A stretch of 64,000 nucleotides of DNA from contig MBPM02000026.1 in assembly GCA_001695595.3 (NCBI GenBank), forward strand, positions 372,001-436,000, in the 5' to 3' direction. Of the stretch, positions 31,051 through 42,010 are shown in pieces. The notes beneath the pieces are model-generated. The model was not told the origin of the DNA and ran no database searches. It saw only the letters and a program-made list of their open reading frames with translations. The position numbers and the translations under genes are program-made. The DNA is from Plasmopara viticola. Lineage: Eukaryota; Oomycota; Peronosporomycetes; Peronosporales; Peronosporaceae. Within the stretch, counting starts at the first letter, position 1, and every line of letters starts with the position of its first letter.

Positions 31051-33423
31051 TTAGTAGGTGTCTTGAAAATTGTTGTCAGTCTCTTTAACATTTATCGATG
31101 GCAACAAAGACTGGTCATCCAAATTTGCAATAAGTTCATCAATGATTGTCTGACTCGCAATCGCAGCCTCACAACTCGTCTCGAAGAATTTACCCGTAAT
31201 GATCGTATCACCACACCCGCAATCAGACGATAAAATCGTCAAAAGGTCGTTTATAGCTGAAGCGCAAATTTCAGCAAGCTCAACATCTGGCGTACAATCA
31301 GAGTCGTAAAGATTCACTTTCTCGGTAGTCATTTGTGTTTTATCAGTTAGACATTCGTCAACAATATCGACAACTGAGTCTCGAATGTTTCCATCGTTCG
31401 CTTCAACTCTGTTAGCTTTTCCGTGTTCGTAAACCACCTCATGACTTTCTTTAATCGAATTAGAGAAACACGTGAGCTCAATGATTGTTATTATATTTTC
31501 CAACACGTCAACCGATTCAGAAGCATGTGGCCTCGATTCTTCAAATTTTTTTACATAATCCGCGCTACCTTCGTGACGTGTCTCTTCCTGTGTACCGCTT
31601 GCGCTAGTTCTCCCGTTGCCATCACAATCGAGCACAGGACCAGCAATAAAATCATAATTCTCACTAATTTCTTGCTTCTCCAAAGTCTGGCCAAAAATTA
31701 ATTCAATCGTTGCATCAGCTGCACGGGAATCGGGATCTACTACAACAACATCATCTGTGCCATTTATCGTCACGTTAACCACCGTATCGCTACAATCATT
31801 CAGTACAATGTTGTCTGTATCACAAGAAATAGCCTTCTCCGATTGTTTCTCCGTTGATAAATTGCTATTGAAAGTGAAAATTCCAGGCTTGAAATAGTTA
31901 CTCGTGACCATGACACTTGGAGTAGAGACAATTACAACAGACATGTCGGAATGAACACTATTATCAGCAACGAATTGAGATGCCGAGTTTTCATTTCCGC
32001 TCGGCGGCACATTATGTACCTCTTCTTCGAAACTCAGCAAAGTGCGTCCATTCGAGGAATCACCAAAGGATGTGCTTCGCGTAACTTTGTTTGATGCTGG
32101 AGTTCGAGCCTCCAAGTCGATCGGCATCGATGATTTCAAAATGATTTTGCTTAGACTTGTCGCCGTCTTATCCTCAGGCGAAAGACTGGAAAAGGGATCG
32201 ATAGGGGACAATTTCGGAGCTAAGCTCTTCACTTCGATAGGCGCATGTAAGCTTGCACTAGGTAAATTTTGATAATCAAGCGGTGGTAACACAGACAAAG
32301 AGACCTTCGGTAAACTTCTTTTGGAAGCAAAACGCTGCGGTGAAATCTGTAAGCCAAGAAAAAGCTCTTTCTCCTTTGTTAGCGGACTTGCTAATCGAAG
32401 TTGAGATAATCCACTTGGTGGACTTAATAAAAGTCTTGAACTAGATTTCAAAATAGCACTCTTTTGACCGTACTTTAACTTCACATTAACTTTCGAAGTC
32501 ACCAATCGCTTCGCAGCCAAAAAAGAATTTCGAATAGTTGTTGTGATTGAGTGATCTTTACCAAGATATTGCTCAGCCAAAGTAATTCCCTGCTCGCAAA
32601 AAATTGAAGAAGTGCTTCGTGAAAATATGGAAATTAATAAACCCGAATAAAATCAACGCTACCTTTTTGTAACTTGCAACAGATTCAGTATAATCCTTTA
32701 GAAACTCGAGCTCTACGCCAAGATTGTGGTAAGCAATGCACAAAGCCGAAATTTGATCAAATTTTGCGCTTGACGTGTCGTCAGCAGGTATAGCAGCAAT
32801 TGCCTGTTTGTCACGACTAAAGCCTGTTTGCAACGTGACAATTGCCTCTTGCGCGTGTTCTAAGGCTTCTTGATGTTTTCCTAGCTGCGAAAGCACAGCA
32901 CAAATGTTCAAGTGCGTATCGGCAGCGTTGCGAGTATTATTGAGCTTCTTTTCAATTTTCAATGCCCGCTTTAAGCTACTCATGGCAGCATGTAGTTTGC
33001 CCAATCGACGATAGTAACATGCGAAGTTGTTAAGCGTGGTGGCTCGTTCGACGGAGTGGTGACGTTGCGTTAGCACCTCGGCCTTCTTTAAAAGGTCCAA
33101 AGTTACGGCATAATTGTCTTGCTGCAAAAAACTCATGGCCAAGAGATTGCACATATCAGCAAGTGATCGACAAGCCTGCACCACCTCATCGCTATCGACA
33201 CCAAAGAAGTGACGCCGCAAAACGAGAGCTCGCTCCATACAGTCGAACGCTTTGAGATAATTTCCCTGCGCCACTCAAACATGTCACTACAAGAATGTGA
33301 GGTGTTCATATTCAACTATACACATACAGCTCGTTGGTAGAGGACGCATTGTTCATCGAGTAGATGCAGCGCTTCCAACTCATGTTGCTCCTTTCGAGCA
33401 CTATTTGACTCCTCAACGCGCAT
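31051..33423 (-). CDS. TPR-repeat protein (kinesin-light-chain-like repeats) with long acidic tail
   Basis: Three exons (minus): 33423-33328, 33265-32663, 32589-31051, separated by 62- and 73-nt introns; all junctions are phase 0. The product is 745 residues. Residues ~20-265 are tandem TPRs of the kinesin light chain / NPHP3 style, for example TLNNFACYYRRLGKLHAAMS, THLNICAVLSQLGKHQEALE and AYHNLGVELEFLKDYTESVA, ending in LAEQYLGKDHSIT. Such repeats bind peptide partners. The remaining ~480 residues are Ser/Thr/Asp/Glu-rich with no fold recognised. The ATG is supported because exon 1 continues the first TPR helix (LLDEQCVLYQRA joined to GNYLKAFDCM). The partner and pathway are unknown. It converges with the SAM-like gene. 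Confidence 0.85.
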
Positions 33424-35519
33424 TTTTGAACACTTTCTCAAACAAGACGAATACTATTCTATTCATACAATCATTTCTAAGCTAAAATTAAAATGAATCG
33501 AGTACAAGCAAGGACTTCTCCTGTCGGTCAATATAAGGCTTGTCGTTCTTTTTTAGTAAACTATACTTTTGGATAGCGAAATATCCGCTATCGCTAGTAC
33601 TATTTAAAATGTCAATACTTCTGGGCAAATATGAATTGAATTGGGTGATTCAAAAATTTATATTGAGTCCGTCGGATATAAATGAGACAATGCACAATGA
33701 CATTTTTTTGGCTTCATAGCTTAGTGGACGCTGTTTAATTCTCTTGGATAGATAAGTACCTAAACTTTACGAATGGTATGTAAACAAGTAGCAGCAGGCA
33801 AGATGGTGGCCTCTACAAAGCAGGAAAATGGCAGCCTTACTTTTAACATCGCGACGATTTACTTGACTACAATAAAATTACTTGACTTTAATGAATATAT
33901 AATAATTAAGAAAAAAGAAATTTATACCTAGACCAGTGAGTATTTTTTTCATCCATTTTGCAGTAAAGCATTTGATATATGGTCAGCCAAGATTTGGAGC
34001 GTTGCACTGCACGATGTACACCGCACAATATATAACAAGTCGTTACCTCTACCCAAGCTCTTGTGGGAAAAGCTAGCTTATGGTAGCTTTCGGTGCACGG
34101 CAGGCATCCCGCCGGTAATTATACTGTCATACATGCGGAAGGATATTAATATAAATTATCTGCTACTTGAACTACACAACTAAATTTAATGGATTTGCTG
34201 GCCATGACTAAACAGTCAGCAAAGAGGATTGCCTGGCAATCGGGTCATTTAAGAGCGGCTAGTATGGTCTTTGACAAATTTTATCGGAACCAAGTTGACG
34301 GCTTCCATGGGATCTTTGAAAAAATTAAACCTTTCACTAAAAGCTTTTGGCACCAGTTAGGTCCACAAAGCACACAACATGGACCCTCCTCTAGTCTTGA
34401 CGGTCAAGTAGTGCCAAGGACGCCACACTTCTTTGGCCCCGCGCTCTTTCGTAAGGCGCACCAGCTCTTTAGCAACGCTCGAAACATCTCTCGGACAGGC
34501 CTCGACTTCTTAGGGGCAACTTCGGACCTTTGAGATCTCGAGAAGGAGATCAACTCATTTGGTCATGCGACTGATATGCTTCACAGCCAAAACAACCGCT
34601 TCGCGAGAAAGCTCGAGCTGTCAGAAGTGCGTCGGATAACCAATAGAGTGCTTTGGGATCGGCCAATAGCTTGAAGTGCACAGCCTTGCAGGTACTCGAC
34701 CACTCATCATAATAGCTAAGACGACTTTGGGTATGGGGATTGTCAGATGACATGTTGTCGCTTTCTTAACAAGAACGAATACGGGGGCAAGGCACTTGAA
34801 TGTTTAAATAAGGGTCGGCGTCCTGAAAAGCATTTAAAATCTTGGACACATACGCGTACGCATGCGTTAACATCGTCTTTTGCTTTTGATTAAAGCGCAC
34901 TAGGTCATTGTTGTTGGGGCCGTGAAAGGTTTGGTGAAACAATGGTTCATGTGATTGGGGGGACCATCCTTACCCGTGGATTTTTGCATATAAAGTTTTC
35001 TGAATGAAGGTTCTCCTTCCCCTTGTATTAGAAATATTTTTTGTCTGTATTAGGCACATCCAATCGAATACTTTACCTACTAACTAACGTCTTACTAGCT
35101 CATTTCACAAATTTGAGATTTAAAAGATGAGTGCTGCCAGATCTTTTGCTCATATACTATTGGATTCATTCTGCTTCCAAGTGAAAGGGCGTATAGTTTA
35201 AAATTCGTATATTGTATTGTTGAGTGCAAACATAGCCAAAGATAGCTCATCGTGCTACGGATGTTGTTACTCAGCGGATATACTGTGCAATTTGTCTTTA
35301 ACTAATTTCTTTTCGAGTGATCGTCAGTCAAGGTATGGTCTACTGTTGACATATCCAAGTGGAATCTCTATAGCTGAAGCAGCGCTCCTAAAGCTCGGCG
35401 GCAAACCGCGGGTCCCTATCCGGCGCGATCGTGTGTGAAAGGCCAGGTGTTTAAATACCGTATTTCTTAGCAGGCTTGTTCTTCGGTTATTGTAGCTGAA
35501 ATTAGTGGCACATGGCCAT
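33424..35519. other. decayed tract between TPR gene and Gypsy element
   Basis: No gene firmly supported. Two stretches look coding-like. One is a 114-residue plus-strand ORF at 34189-34533 with an ATG and even composition. The other is a minus-strand tract at about 34550-34970, readable as two open pieces around a stop (LTHAYAYVSKILNAFQDADP, and after it YYDEWSSTCKAVHFKLLADP). Neither matched a family I know. They overlap neither each other nor the LTRs and may be remnants of a mobile element. Confidence 0.35.
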
Positions 35520-35890
35520 TGTAATATTAGGCACAATTTATGGCGTCGGACGAGGTAAGACGAAGGTAGGATAGACGTAGGACGAAGTAGAGGCGAAGGC
35601 TGAAAGAGGAGGTTTGTGTATTGGAGAGTAAATTTAAAAGTGAGAACTCAAATGAAAAGAATGCAACTACTTCCTCTTTTTAATTTTTTTCCTTCTTCAA
35701 GCTGAATGTGAAAAATCTAACTTAGTCCACGTAGGACACACCCAATATGAAATTTTTGTTTCTAATATAAACTGAGCAAGCATTTTGTTTTTGTCATTGG
35801 CCACCATATGTACTTGCATCGTTTCCTACCATGTATTTGGCAGTGCGACACTGGGATGGTGATGGTGTGCCGTAGGACACAGCTGTCCCA
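35520..35890 (-). repeat. Gypsy 3' LTR
   Basis: A 371-bp direct repeat of 41310-41691. Shared landmarks are ATGGCGTCGGACGAGG, GAACTCAAATGAAAAGAATG, ATCTAACTTAGTCCACGTAG and GTAGGACACAGCTGTCCCA. It lacks an insertion of about 11 bp that the other LTR has near 41592. Confidence 0.88.
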
Positions 35891-38800
35891 ACCCAACATC
35901 CTCAGGAACTTGACTTCTCGTTGGCGGTATTTAGAATCGTCGACGAGAACTTTCCGGTGAGAGACATGCTCTATTGAGGATTCTAAATTCCATGTTGATT
36001 CATGGAGGCCATGCCATGAGACTAACCATTCTGTCTTGCCGTTTGATTGACGTTTCTCCAATAATTTCTTCTCTACGAGGAATTTATAACGTGTTTTCTT
36101 GTCGAAGATAATTCGAGAAGCTTTTGGGATAACTCGAGACTGAAACTTGGTCGAATTAGCGACATAGTGACTGAGGACATTAGTATTGAAGATTCAAGGC
36201 TTTCATACTTTTTAATGAGACAAGTTTTGCAACATTGTCATTGATCAGGCGTTCGATCTCGTAAGGCGTAATCTCTCGAGCAGCTAGTTTAGCTCTTTTG
36301 ACGTCAATGTCTTTGGCGGCATGTTTGAGCGAAATCCGTCGATTATCCAACATAACTAAAAACCCTTGTTTGAGAGTCACATCACTTCTTTTGCGATCGT
36401 GAAATTTCTATTGTGACTGTTGAGCACTAAGTAAATTCTTCTTAGCCATATCGATTATTAACTGTCTTTCCTCGACAAGCGTCTTTGCTTATTCGGAGAT
36501 AGGTTGTACTTCAGAGTGCCAGCAAGGCGAAAAAAATTACCGGAAGGACTTCGTTCCTTTCTTACCGTATCGGTCTCAAACGGTGTAAAGCCTTAAAGGC
36601 ACTGACTAAATGAGAATGTGCGTATTCGATAGTTCCCAACTTCGAAGACCAGTCACTTCCAAGATAAGATACCATAAATCTCAAAAATCTTCTACGATTA
36701 GATTTTGTCGCTCTGTTTGACCGTCGGCTTGAGCACGATACGAAGTTGTCATGTTTAACCCTTAATTCGTGTTAAAGTCTTCCAAAATTTCGAAGTAAAC
36801 TTAGAAACTCTATCGCTGCTGGTAATACGAAGCAATCCGTGATGTCGAACGACGGAGTCAAAAAAACAATGAGCAGCTTATTCTGCGTCATCATTGGTTC
36901 TACATTTACCATATTTGGCACATTTTGATAATTTGCATTACACAGTTGAAATGGCATCAAAACTATTTGACATGGGTAAACAGTGACAAAGTCAAATGAT
37001 ACAATATTTTGGGATTGGGATAGGCATCAACTTGCCGTTCTTCTTTGCATTGTTGTGTTTCCATCTTACACAAGTCTTACAGCTTTTGACGTATGTTGAA
37101 TGTCAATTTCCATTTCTTTTCAATACTACCATTGGGCATTTGCAAATAAGTTCTTCTTGCACCAGGATGTGCGACAATAGGCGAATCATGAAATGCTTCA
37201 ATTGTCTTGTACGAATTAAATAATTTTCCGGGACACACAAACGAAGTGCTTTGTTCTTTGTCTACAAAAATAACACATCATCGATTTCCAAGATTGATGA
37301 GGTTTGCTTCTTCCATTCCATAGTAAACTCATTACCACTAGCATAGTTTTTTTTTATTTTGCTCAACCAATTATGAACTAGTTTGAGGAATTCACAATAA
37401 AAATTTGTTCTAAAGGCATATTATTGGTTGCGTCATCTCAGCGAAAGCGTTGACGATATGCATCCCTACCGAAGAATTTCAAGACGCGAAGAACTGTTGT
37501 AAAGTTGACAGTTGTTAATGACAACGCGATAATGACGACGAGATGATGAATTTCTTTGAAGTCAATACACTGTGCATACATGCACTTGTGATGTGTCGAC
37601 GTTGTCGATCTCAGAAGTTGAGATAGGATTGTCTTCGAATTTTTCACGAGGTTGTTGCACTGAGGGGCGAGACAGTGCGTCTGCAACCAAATTTTGCTTG
37701 CCGGCCACATGATGGAGTGTAAACACGAAGCAAACAAAGAATGTCAGAAAAGAGCGAGTTTTGGAGAAACTTTGGGATGATGTAAAAGCCATTCACATGC
37801 GCAGTTATCTGTATAGATGTCGAAAGGCCGACCATAAAGATGATGTCTGCATTTCTCCAAAGCGAGTTTAATTGCAAAGAGTTCTTTCTCCATTTCACTC
37901 CATGAACACCATGCTTTATCAAATAAAAAGCGACCGGGTAATTTTTTGTGCTATGTAGTTAATATAGAACTCCACTAACACACTAGCCTAGCGCATCCGT
38001 CGTAACAAGGAAAGGTTTATCAAAGTCTGGCAATTAAAAAAAACCGATGCGGTCTTCAGTGCGTTCTTGATTGATTGAGATGCGTTTGACTGCTTTTGAC
38101 CCCATATCTAATCGTGTTCTTTCTTGACCAAAGGTCCAAGGAGAAAAGCTAGATGTGCAAAGATGCAAATAAAACGTTGGTTATAGCCAGCTAAACCGAG
38201 AATTCTCTGAAAATCCTTTGATTTGTCGGCTCTGGCCAATTTTCTATAGCTTCAATTTTGGATTCGTCCATTGATAGAACTTGTTGTGATACTGTATGAC
38301 CCAAAGATTTTACTTGATTTTGTCCAGAATGACACTTGTCGGCATGAACATACAACTTTGCTTCACGCAAATCATGGAATAAAGATCTTAAATGATCGAG
38401 ATGTTCTTGCATATTATGCGAGAGAACACAAATGTCATCAAGATGTACAACCAAAAAATAAATTTTCCTATAAGAACTCTCATAAGTCGATACTACACAT
38501 CATTGGTAAGTTTCGGAATGAGTACAAAAAGCGGTGTAATCTCGACTATCTTTGAAAATTCGCATTTGATGATAACCTTGAGCTAAATCGAGTACTGAAT
38601 AAATCTCGCAACCAACCAGTTTATCGAAAAGTTCGTCTATTCTTGGCAAAGGTATCTTTGGTCTGTGAATTGATATGGCGAAAGTCTGTCACCTGTTTAA
38701 TTGGTTAAGCTGCATTTCCAGAGCGAACCCATTCGGAGCGAGAACATTGCTTGCCTTATTCAAGATCCTTCTTCGTAAAACCAAAGATGTTCGAAACTCA

Positions 38801-40673
38801 TGGATCTAGGAAAATTCGATCTATCTTTTCTTGGGCTTTTCTTTGACAAACAATTCAACAGCATCTTGCTCTGTTTTGGAAAGTCGGAAAGGAGCACGAT
38901 GACTCGGCGTTGCATCCTTTTCCATGCGTTTTTTTCATTTTTTAATTCGACTCTTCTACGTGGTGGAAGTCCATCAGGTAGTGTTTCAAGAAATACATCC
39001 GAATATTTCTTCAACAAATCTTGTATTGATTCCGAAAATTTTTTATCTTCATGGGCACTGGACACTTTGACTCTATAGACTTCTTCAAAAGCTTGTTGCT
39101 TTCTATTTCGTTGAAAAGTGCCAGTGTTAACCTCATATATTTCTTCTATTGTGGCTTTGAACTCTTTGAAACAGGAAGTCTTGATGAGTACGCCAATTAA
39201 TTACAGGTTATTATTTTGTAAACTACGGCTTTCCTTATATAATGTCGAGGGTATTTCCCATTGGAGACGGGTACATTGTCGATATTATTACTTTCGAACT
39301 CGAATGACACTTGATGTTTCGCTTTTCTGTCTTGCTACCATCGAATTGTGCAACTTGAGAGAGTGTCGTCATCGTTTTTTGATAGACAAGGATGAATAAC
39401 ACTGCACGATGCTTTGCTGTCGAGAATAATCTTCACCACTTTGCCTTCACAGAGGCCACTAATCAATTCTTTCGCAGCAAATTCTTGTACTTTGGCCATA
39501 GGGATTTCGTTAATTTCGAGTAATTTCTTGACCTTCTTCATCATCATTGTCGAAATAATTGATGGCAGTACGCTCTTCTTGACGACGCAATCTGTTTGGG
39601 TCTCCATTATTTGGATTATTGTTGCGGCGATTTTCTTGGTTCCTGCGCTTATAACAGTCGTCAGTGATATATCCACTTTTCTTGCAATATCGGCAAAACT
39701 TAGACGACTTGTTTCTCTTTTAATTAGAAGCTTCAGCAGAATCTATTTTCATTGGTTCTGGCTCGGAAATTCGCTTATTAGACTGACGGGTGTGATCTTT
39801 TCTATGATCCGATCAACGAAGTATACGACGATGTCCATTGGACGAGTCAAAATCTATATGCGAGCGCTTATTTTTGAGAGCTACGGAGAGAGTCTCAAAG
39901 ACTTTTTTGCAACGTCGATTTTGGACTTTTTCTTCTATCGGACTTTCGAGACCACAAACGAAGTGAGTGATTTTATCAAGATCACTTACGTCTTTGACTT
40001 GCATAATGGCGATTCGATACTGAGAGATAAACTTTTCTAAATCCTGACAACGCTTTTGTTTCAAAGAAAAAAATGGTCACGTAAGTGTTCTTGGATGTCA
40101 GGAAGGACAAATATAATGGTAATATTCTGACTAAGGTCTTGAACGTCCTTGATGGTGTCTTTGGCCAACAAATACCATGCAGCAGCATTTCCTCGAAAAT
40201 TAGCGATCATCATAGCAATGATTTCACCGAGTGAGCTGGATCTTGTCATTTAATGTTCTTGGCTTCAAAATAACGAGCAACTTGGTCTACATACATATCC
40301 ACAGATATACCAATACGCCCATAAGACAAAGGTAACTTGAGTCCATCGATCTTGACTTCGAATTGCCGTGCCGTAATCACCTCAATGAATTTTTGTTGCT
40401 TTTGGATCATCTCCATTATTTGTTAAGCGAGGTTGATAGAACTCATTATTTAAGCAAAAAAAGTTTTAGCTAAAGCAAATGAGATATTTAGCTACGTTTT
40501 TTATAAGCGATTTCGTGTACGCGTGCAATTGACGATCCAAATAACCAGAAGTGAGTTCGTCTAGCTGTTGGATGCAACGGCGGGCTAATTCGACGAAGTA
40601 ATGCAGTAACTTCCTGGCTTCGGAGTTGGCGGCTTCAAGCTCTTCGTGGCGAATGAGAGCGACGAGCTTGCAA

Positions 40674-40712
40674 TCTTTGGCTTACTACTGCTTGACAGTA
40701 GTAAGCCAAAGA
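40674..40712. repeat. perfect 17-bp hairpin at the edge of the gag tandem array
   Basis: TCTTTGGCTTACTACTG and CAGTAGTAAGCCAAAGA are exact inverse copies separated by CTTGA. The right arm is the beginning of the first tandem unit, so the hairpin is an inverted fragment of the repeat unit next to the array. Confidence 0.8.
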
Positions 40713-40958
40713 ATTCGGCGAACCTTTTGGAGTCGATCGGAGTTGTCATAGACGCGATCGAAGTCTTGTTAAAATTTGTCTTCAAGTAGTAAGCCAAAGA
40801 TCGCGGCGTGACTTTGGAGTCGATTGGAGTTGATAGAGACGCGATCGAAGTCTTGTTGAAGTTCGTCTTCAAGTAGTGGACCAAAGATTGCGGCGTAATT
40901 TTTATGTCGGTCGGAGTTGACAGAAACGCGATCGAAGTCTTGTTGAGATTTGTCTACA
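40697..40958 (-). repeat. tandem repeat, three units of ~87 bp in gag
   Basis: Units at 40697-40784, 40785-40871 and 40872-40958. Each begins AGTAGT(A/G)(A/G)(G/A)CCAAAGA and contains GACGCGATCGAAGTCTTGTT (third unit AACGCG...). At 87 bp the period is 29 codons. On the minus strand two adjacent units translate to similar 29-residue segments (DFDRVSVNSDRHKNYAAIFG and DFDRVSINSNRLQSHAAIFG). The Gag N-terminal region was therefore expanded by in-frame duplication. Confidence 0.85.
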
Positions 40959-41309
40959 GGTTCACGGTTTTTTGTTTTCCCATTCACAAAAAAAGACTCA
41001 AAAAATGAATAGTAACAACGGAAATGGATCAAGTAAATGTATTAGCAACTAAAGGAAAGTTATTCTTTGCGGTTCTTGTGGCGGAACAGGCCTAAGCACA
41101 ATATCCAGACCCAAAAGATGGAGTTTCCAATGTGATGTCACAACAACCAAGCAATTGTAACAACCACTTGCAGTTCTCAAAGAGTTAGGCAGCCCAAGAC
41201 AACCCTATGGTACAAAAGCTTCCGCTTGTAGCACCCAGTGAATATAACTAAGACCCCCAGTGGCTTGGTCTTAAATTCCCAAAAAGGTGGACCAACAAGG
41301 GCTACCGAA

Positions 41310-41691
41310 TGTAATGTCGGGCACAAGATATGGCGTCGGACGAGGTAGGAAGAAGGTAGGATAGACGTAGGACGAAGTAGAGGTGAAGGCTGGAAGAGGA
41401 GGCTTTTGTATTAAAGAGTAAATTTAAAAGTGAGAACTCAAATGAAAAGAATGCAATTACTGCCTCTTTTTAATTTTTCATTTCTTTCTCTAAGTTGTAT
41501 GTGAAAAATCTAACTTAGTCCACGTAGGACACCTCCAATATGAAATTTTTGTTTCAATATAAACTGAGCAAACATTTTGTTTTTGTCATTGGATGCAAAT
41601 ACCACCATATGTATTTGCATCGTTCCCTTCCACGTACTTGGCAGTGCGACACTGGGATGGTGATGGTGTGCCGTAGGACACAGCTGTCCCA
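41310..41691 (-). repeat. Gypsy 5' LTR
   Basis: A 382-bp partner of 35520-35890; the 5' LTR in element orientation. On the minus strand it ends ...CCGACATTACA and is followed by the leader TTCGGTAGCCCTTGTTGGTC, the place of the primer-binding site. No tRNA match was assigned. Confidence 0.88.
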
Positions 41692-42010
41692 TCATTACAG
41701 CCATCTTGTTTAGGCGGTACACAAGCACCAGTTATGCTCGTGTTGTTATCGACTTTTGGCAAGCCAAAAAGCGAATGAACTTTCAACCGTCCATCGTGAC
41801 TGGCAGGCTCTTTATAATAGTCGTTATGTGAGCCGAGCTTGACTTTTTGACATGTTTCACACACCTAGCCACTCAGGTATACATGCGAGTCTATCAACAT
41901 GTGGTGGAGTCCAAAATAAATTTCTCGGCCCGAATGACCGCCGATTGAAGCATCGTTGTCTACAAAAGTATGTCATGCGTCAGATCCTCATTCCTGAATT
42001 TTTTTGGCTC
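41692..42010 (-). pseudogene. integrase zinc-binding (HHCC) fragment of an older retroelement
   Basis: On the minus strand a near-continuous frame reads DNDASIGGHSGREIYFGLHH, then one TAG, then VCETCQKVKLGSHNDYYKEP. That is the His-His-Cys-Cys module at the N-terminus of Gypsy integrases (GHxG...CxxCQxxK). It lies outside the LTR of the 35520-41691 element, and its frame runs straight into the LTR. No continuation of this integrase was found beyond the other LTR, so a simple nested insertion is not proven. Confidence 0.65.

Larger units (their letters stand above)
35891..41030 (-). pseudogene. Gypsy gag-pol, multiply broken
   Basis: Domains recognised on the minus strand: Gag N-terminus with 29-residue tandem repeats (about 40700-41030); Gag body (39720-40450); zinc knuckle CRYCKKSGYITDDC (about 39660-39700), where the usual His is Tyr; protease ILDSKASCSVI (about 39390-39425), where DSGA is DSKA; RT with LLKKYSDVFLETLPDGLPPR and VVHLDDICVLS (38190-39070), where the usual YxDD Tyr is His; RNase H with HHVAGKQNLVADALSRPS (37640-37930); integrase with SDRVSKFTSKFWKTLT (about 36780-36850); chromodomain with EKRQSNGKTEWLVSWHG (about 36010-36060), whose ORF runs into the LTR. 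Several catalytic or metal-binding residues are changed in addition to frame breaks. Confidence 0.85.
35520..41691 (-). mobile_element. Ty3/Gypsy LTR retrotransposon (chromovirus type), decayed
   Basis: A 6.2-kb element in minus orientation, bounded by two similar LTRs (35520-35890 and 41310-41691) that begin TG and end CA in element sense. Internal order on the minus strand is gag with a zinc knuckle, protease, reverse transcriptase, RNase H, integrase, chromodomain, i.e. the Gypsy order. Every domain carries stops or frame changes. The LTRs differ by many substitutions and small indels, so it is an old insertion. Flanks show at best a degenerate 4-bp duplication (ATGG/ATGA on the minus strand). 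Confidence 0.88.

Noticed and set aside
39414..40040. 208-codon plus-strand ORF
   Set aside because: Antisense to Gypsy gag-protease; the sense strand carries the zinc knuckle and protease motifs.
35515..41696. 5-bp target-site duplication of the Gypsy element
   Set aside because: Flanks agree only over 3 of 4 bases; too weak to claim after this much divergence.
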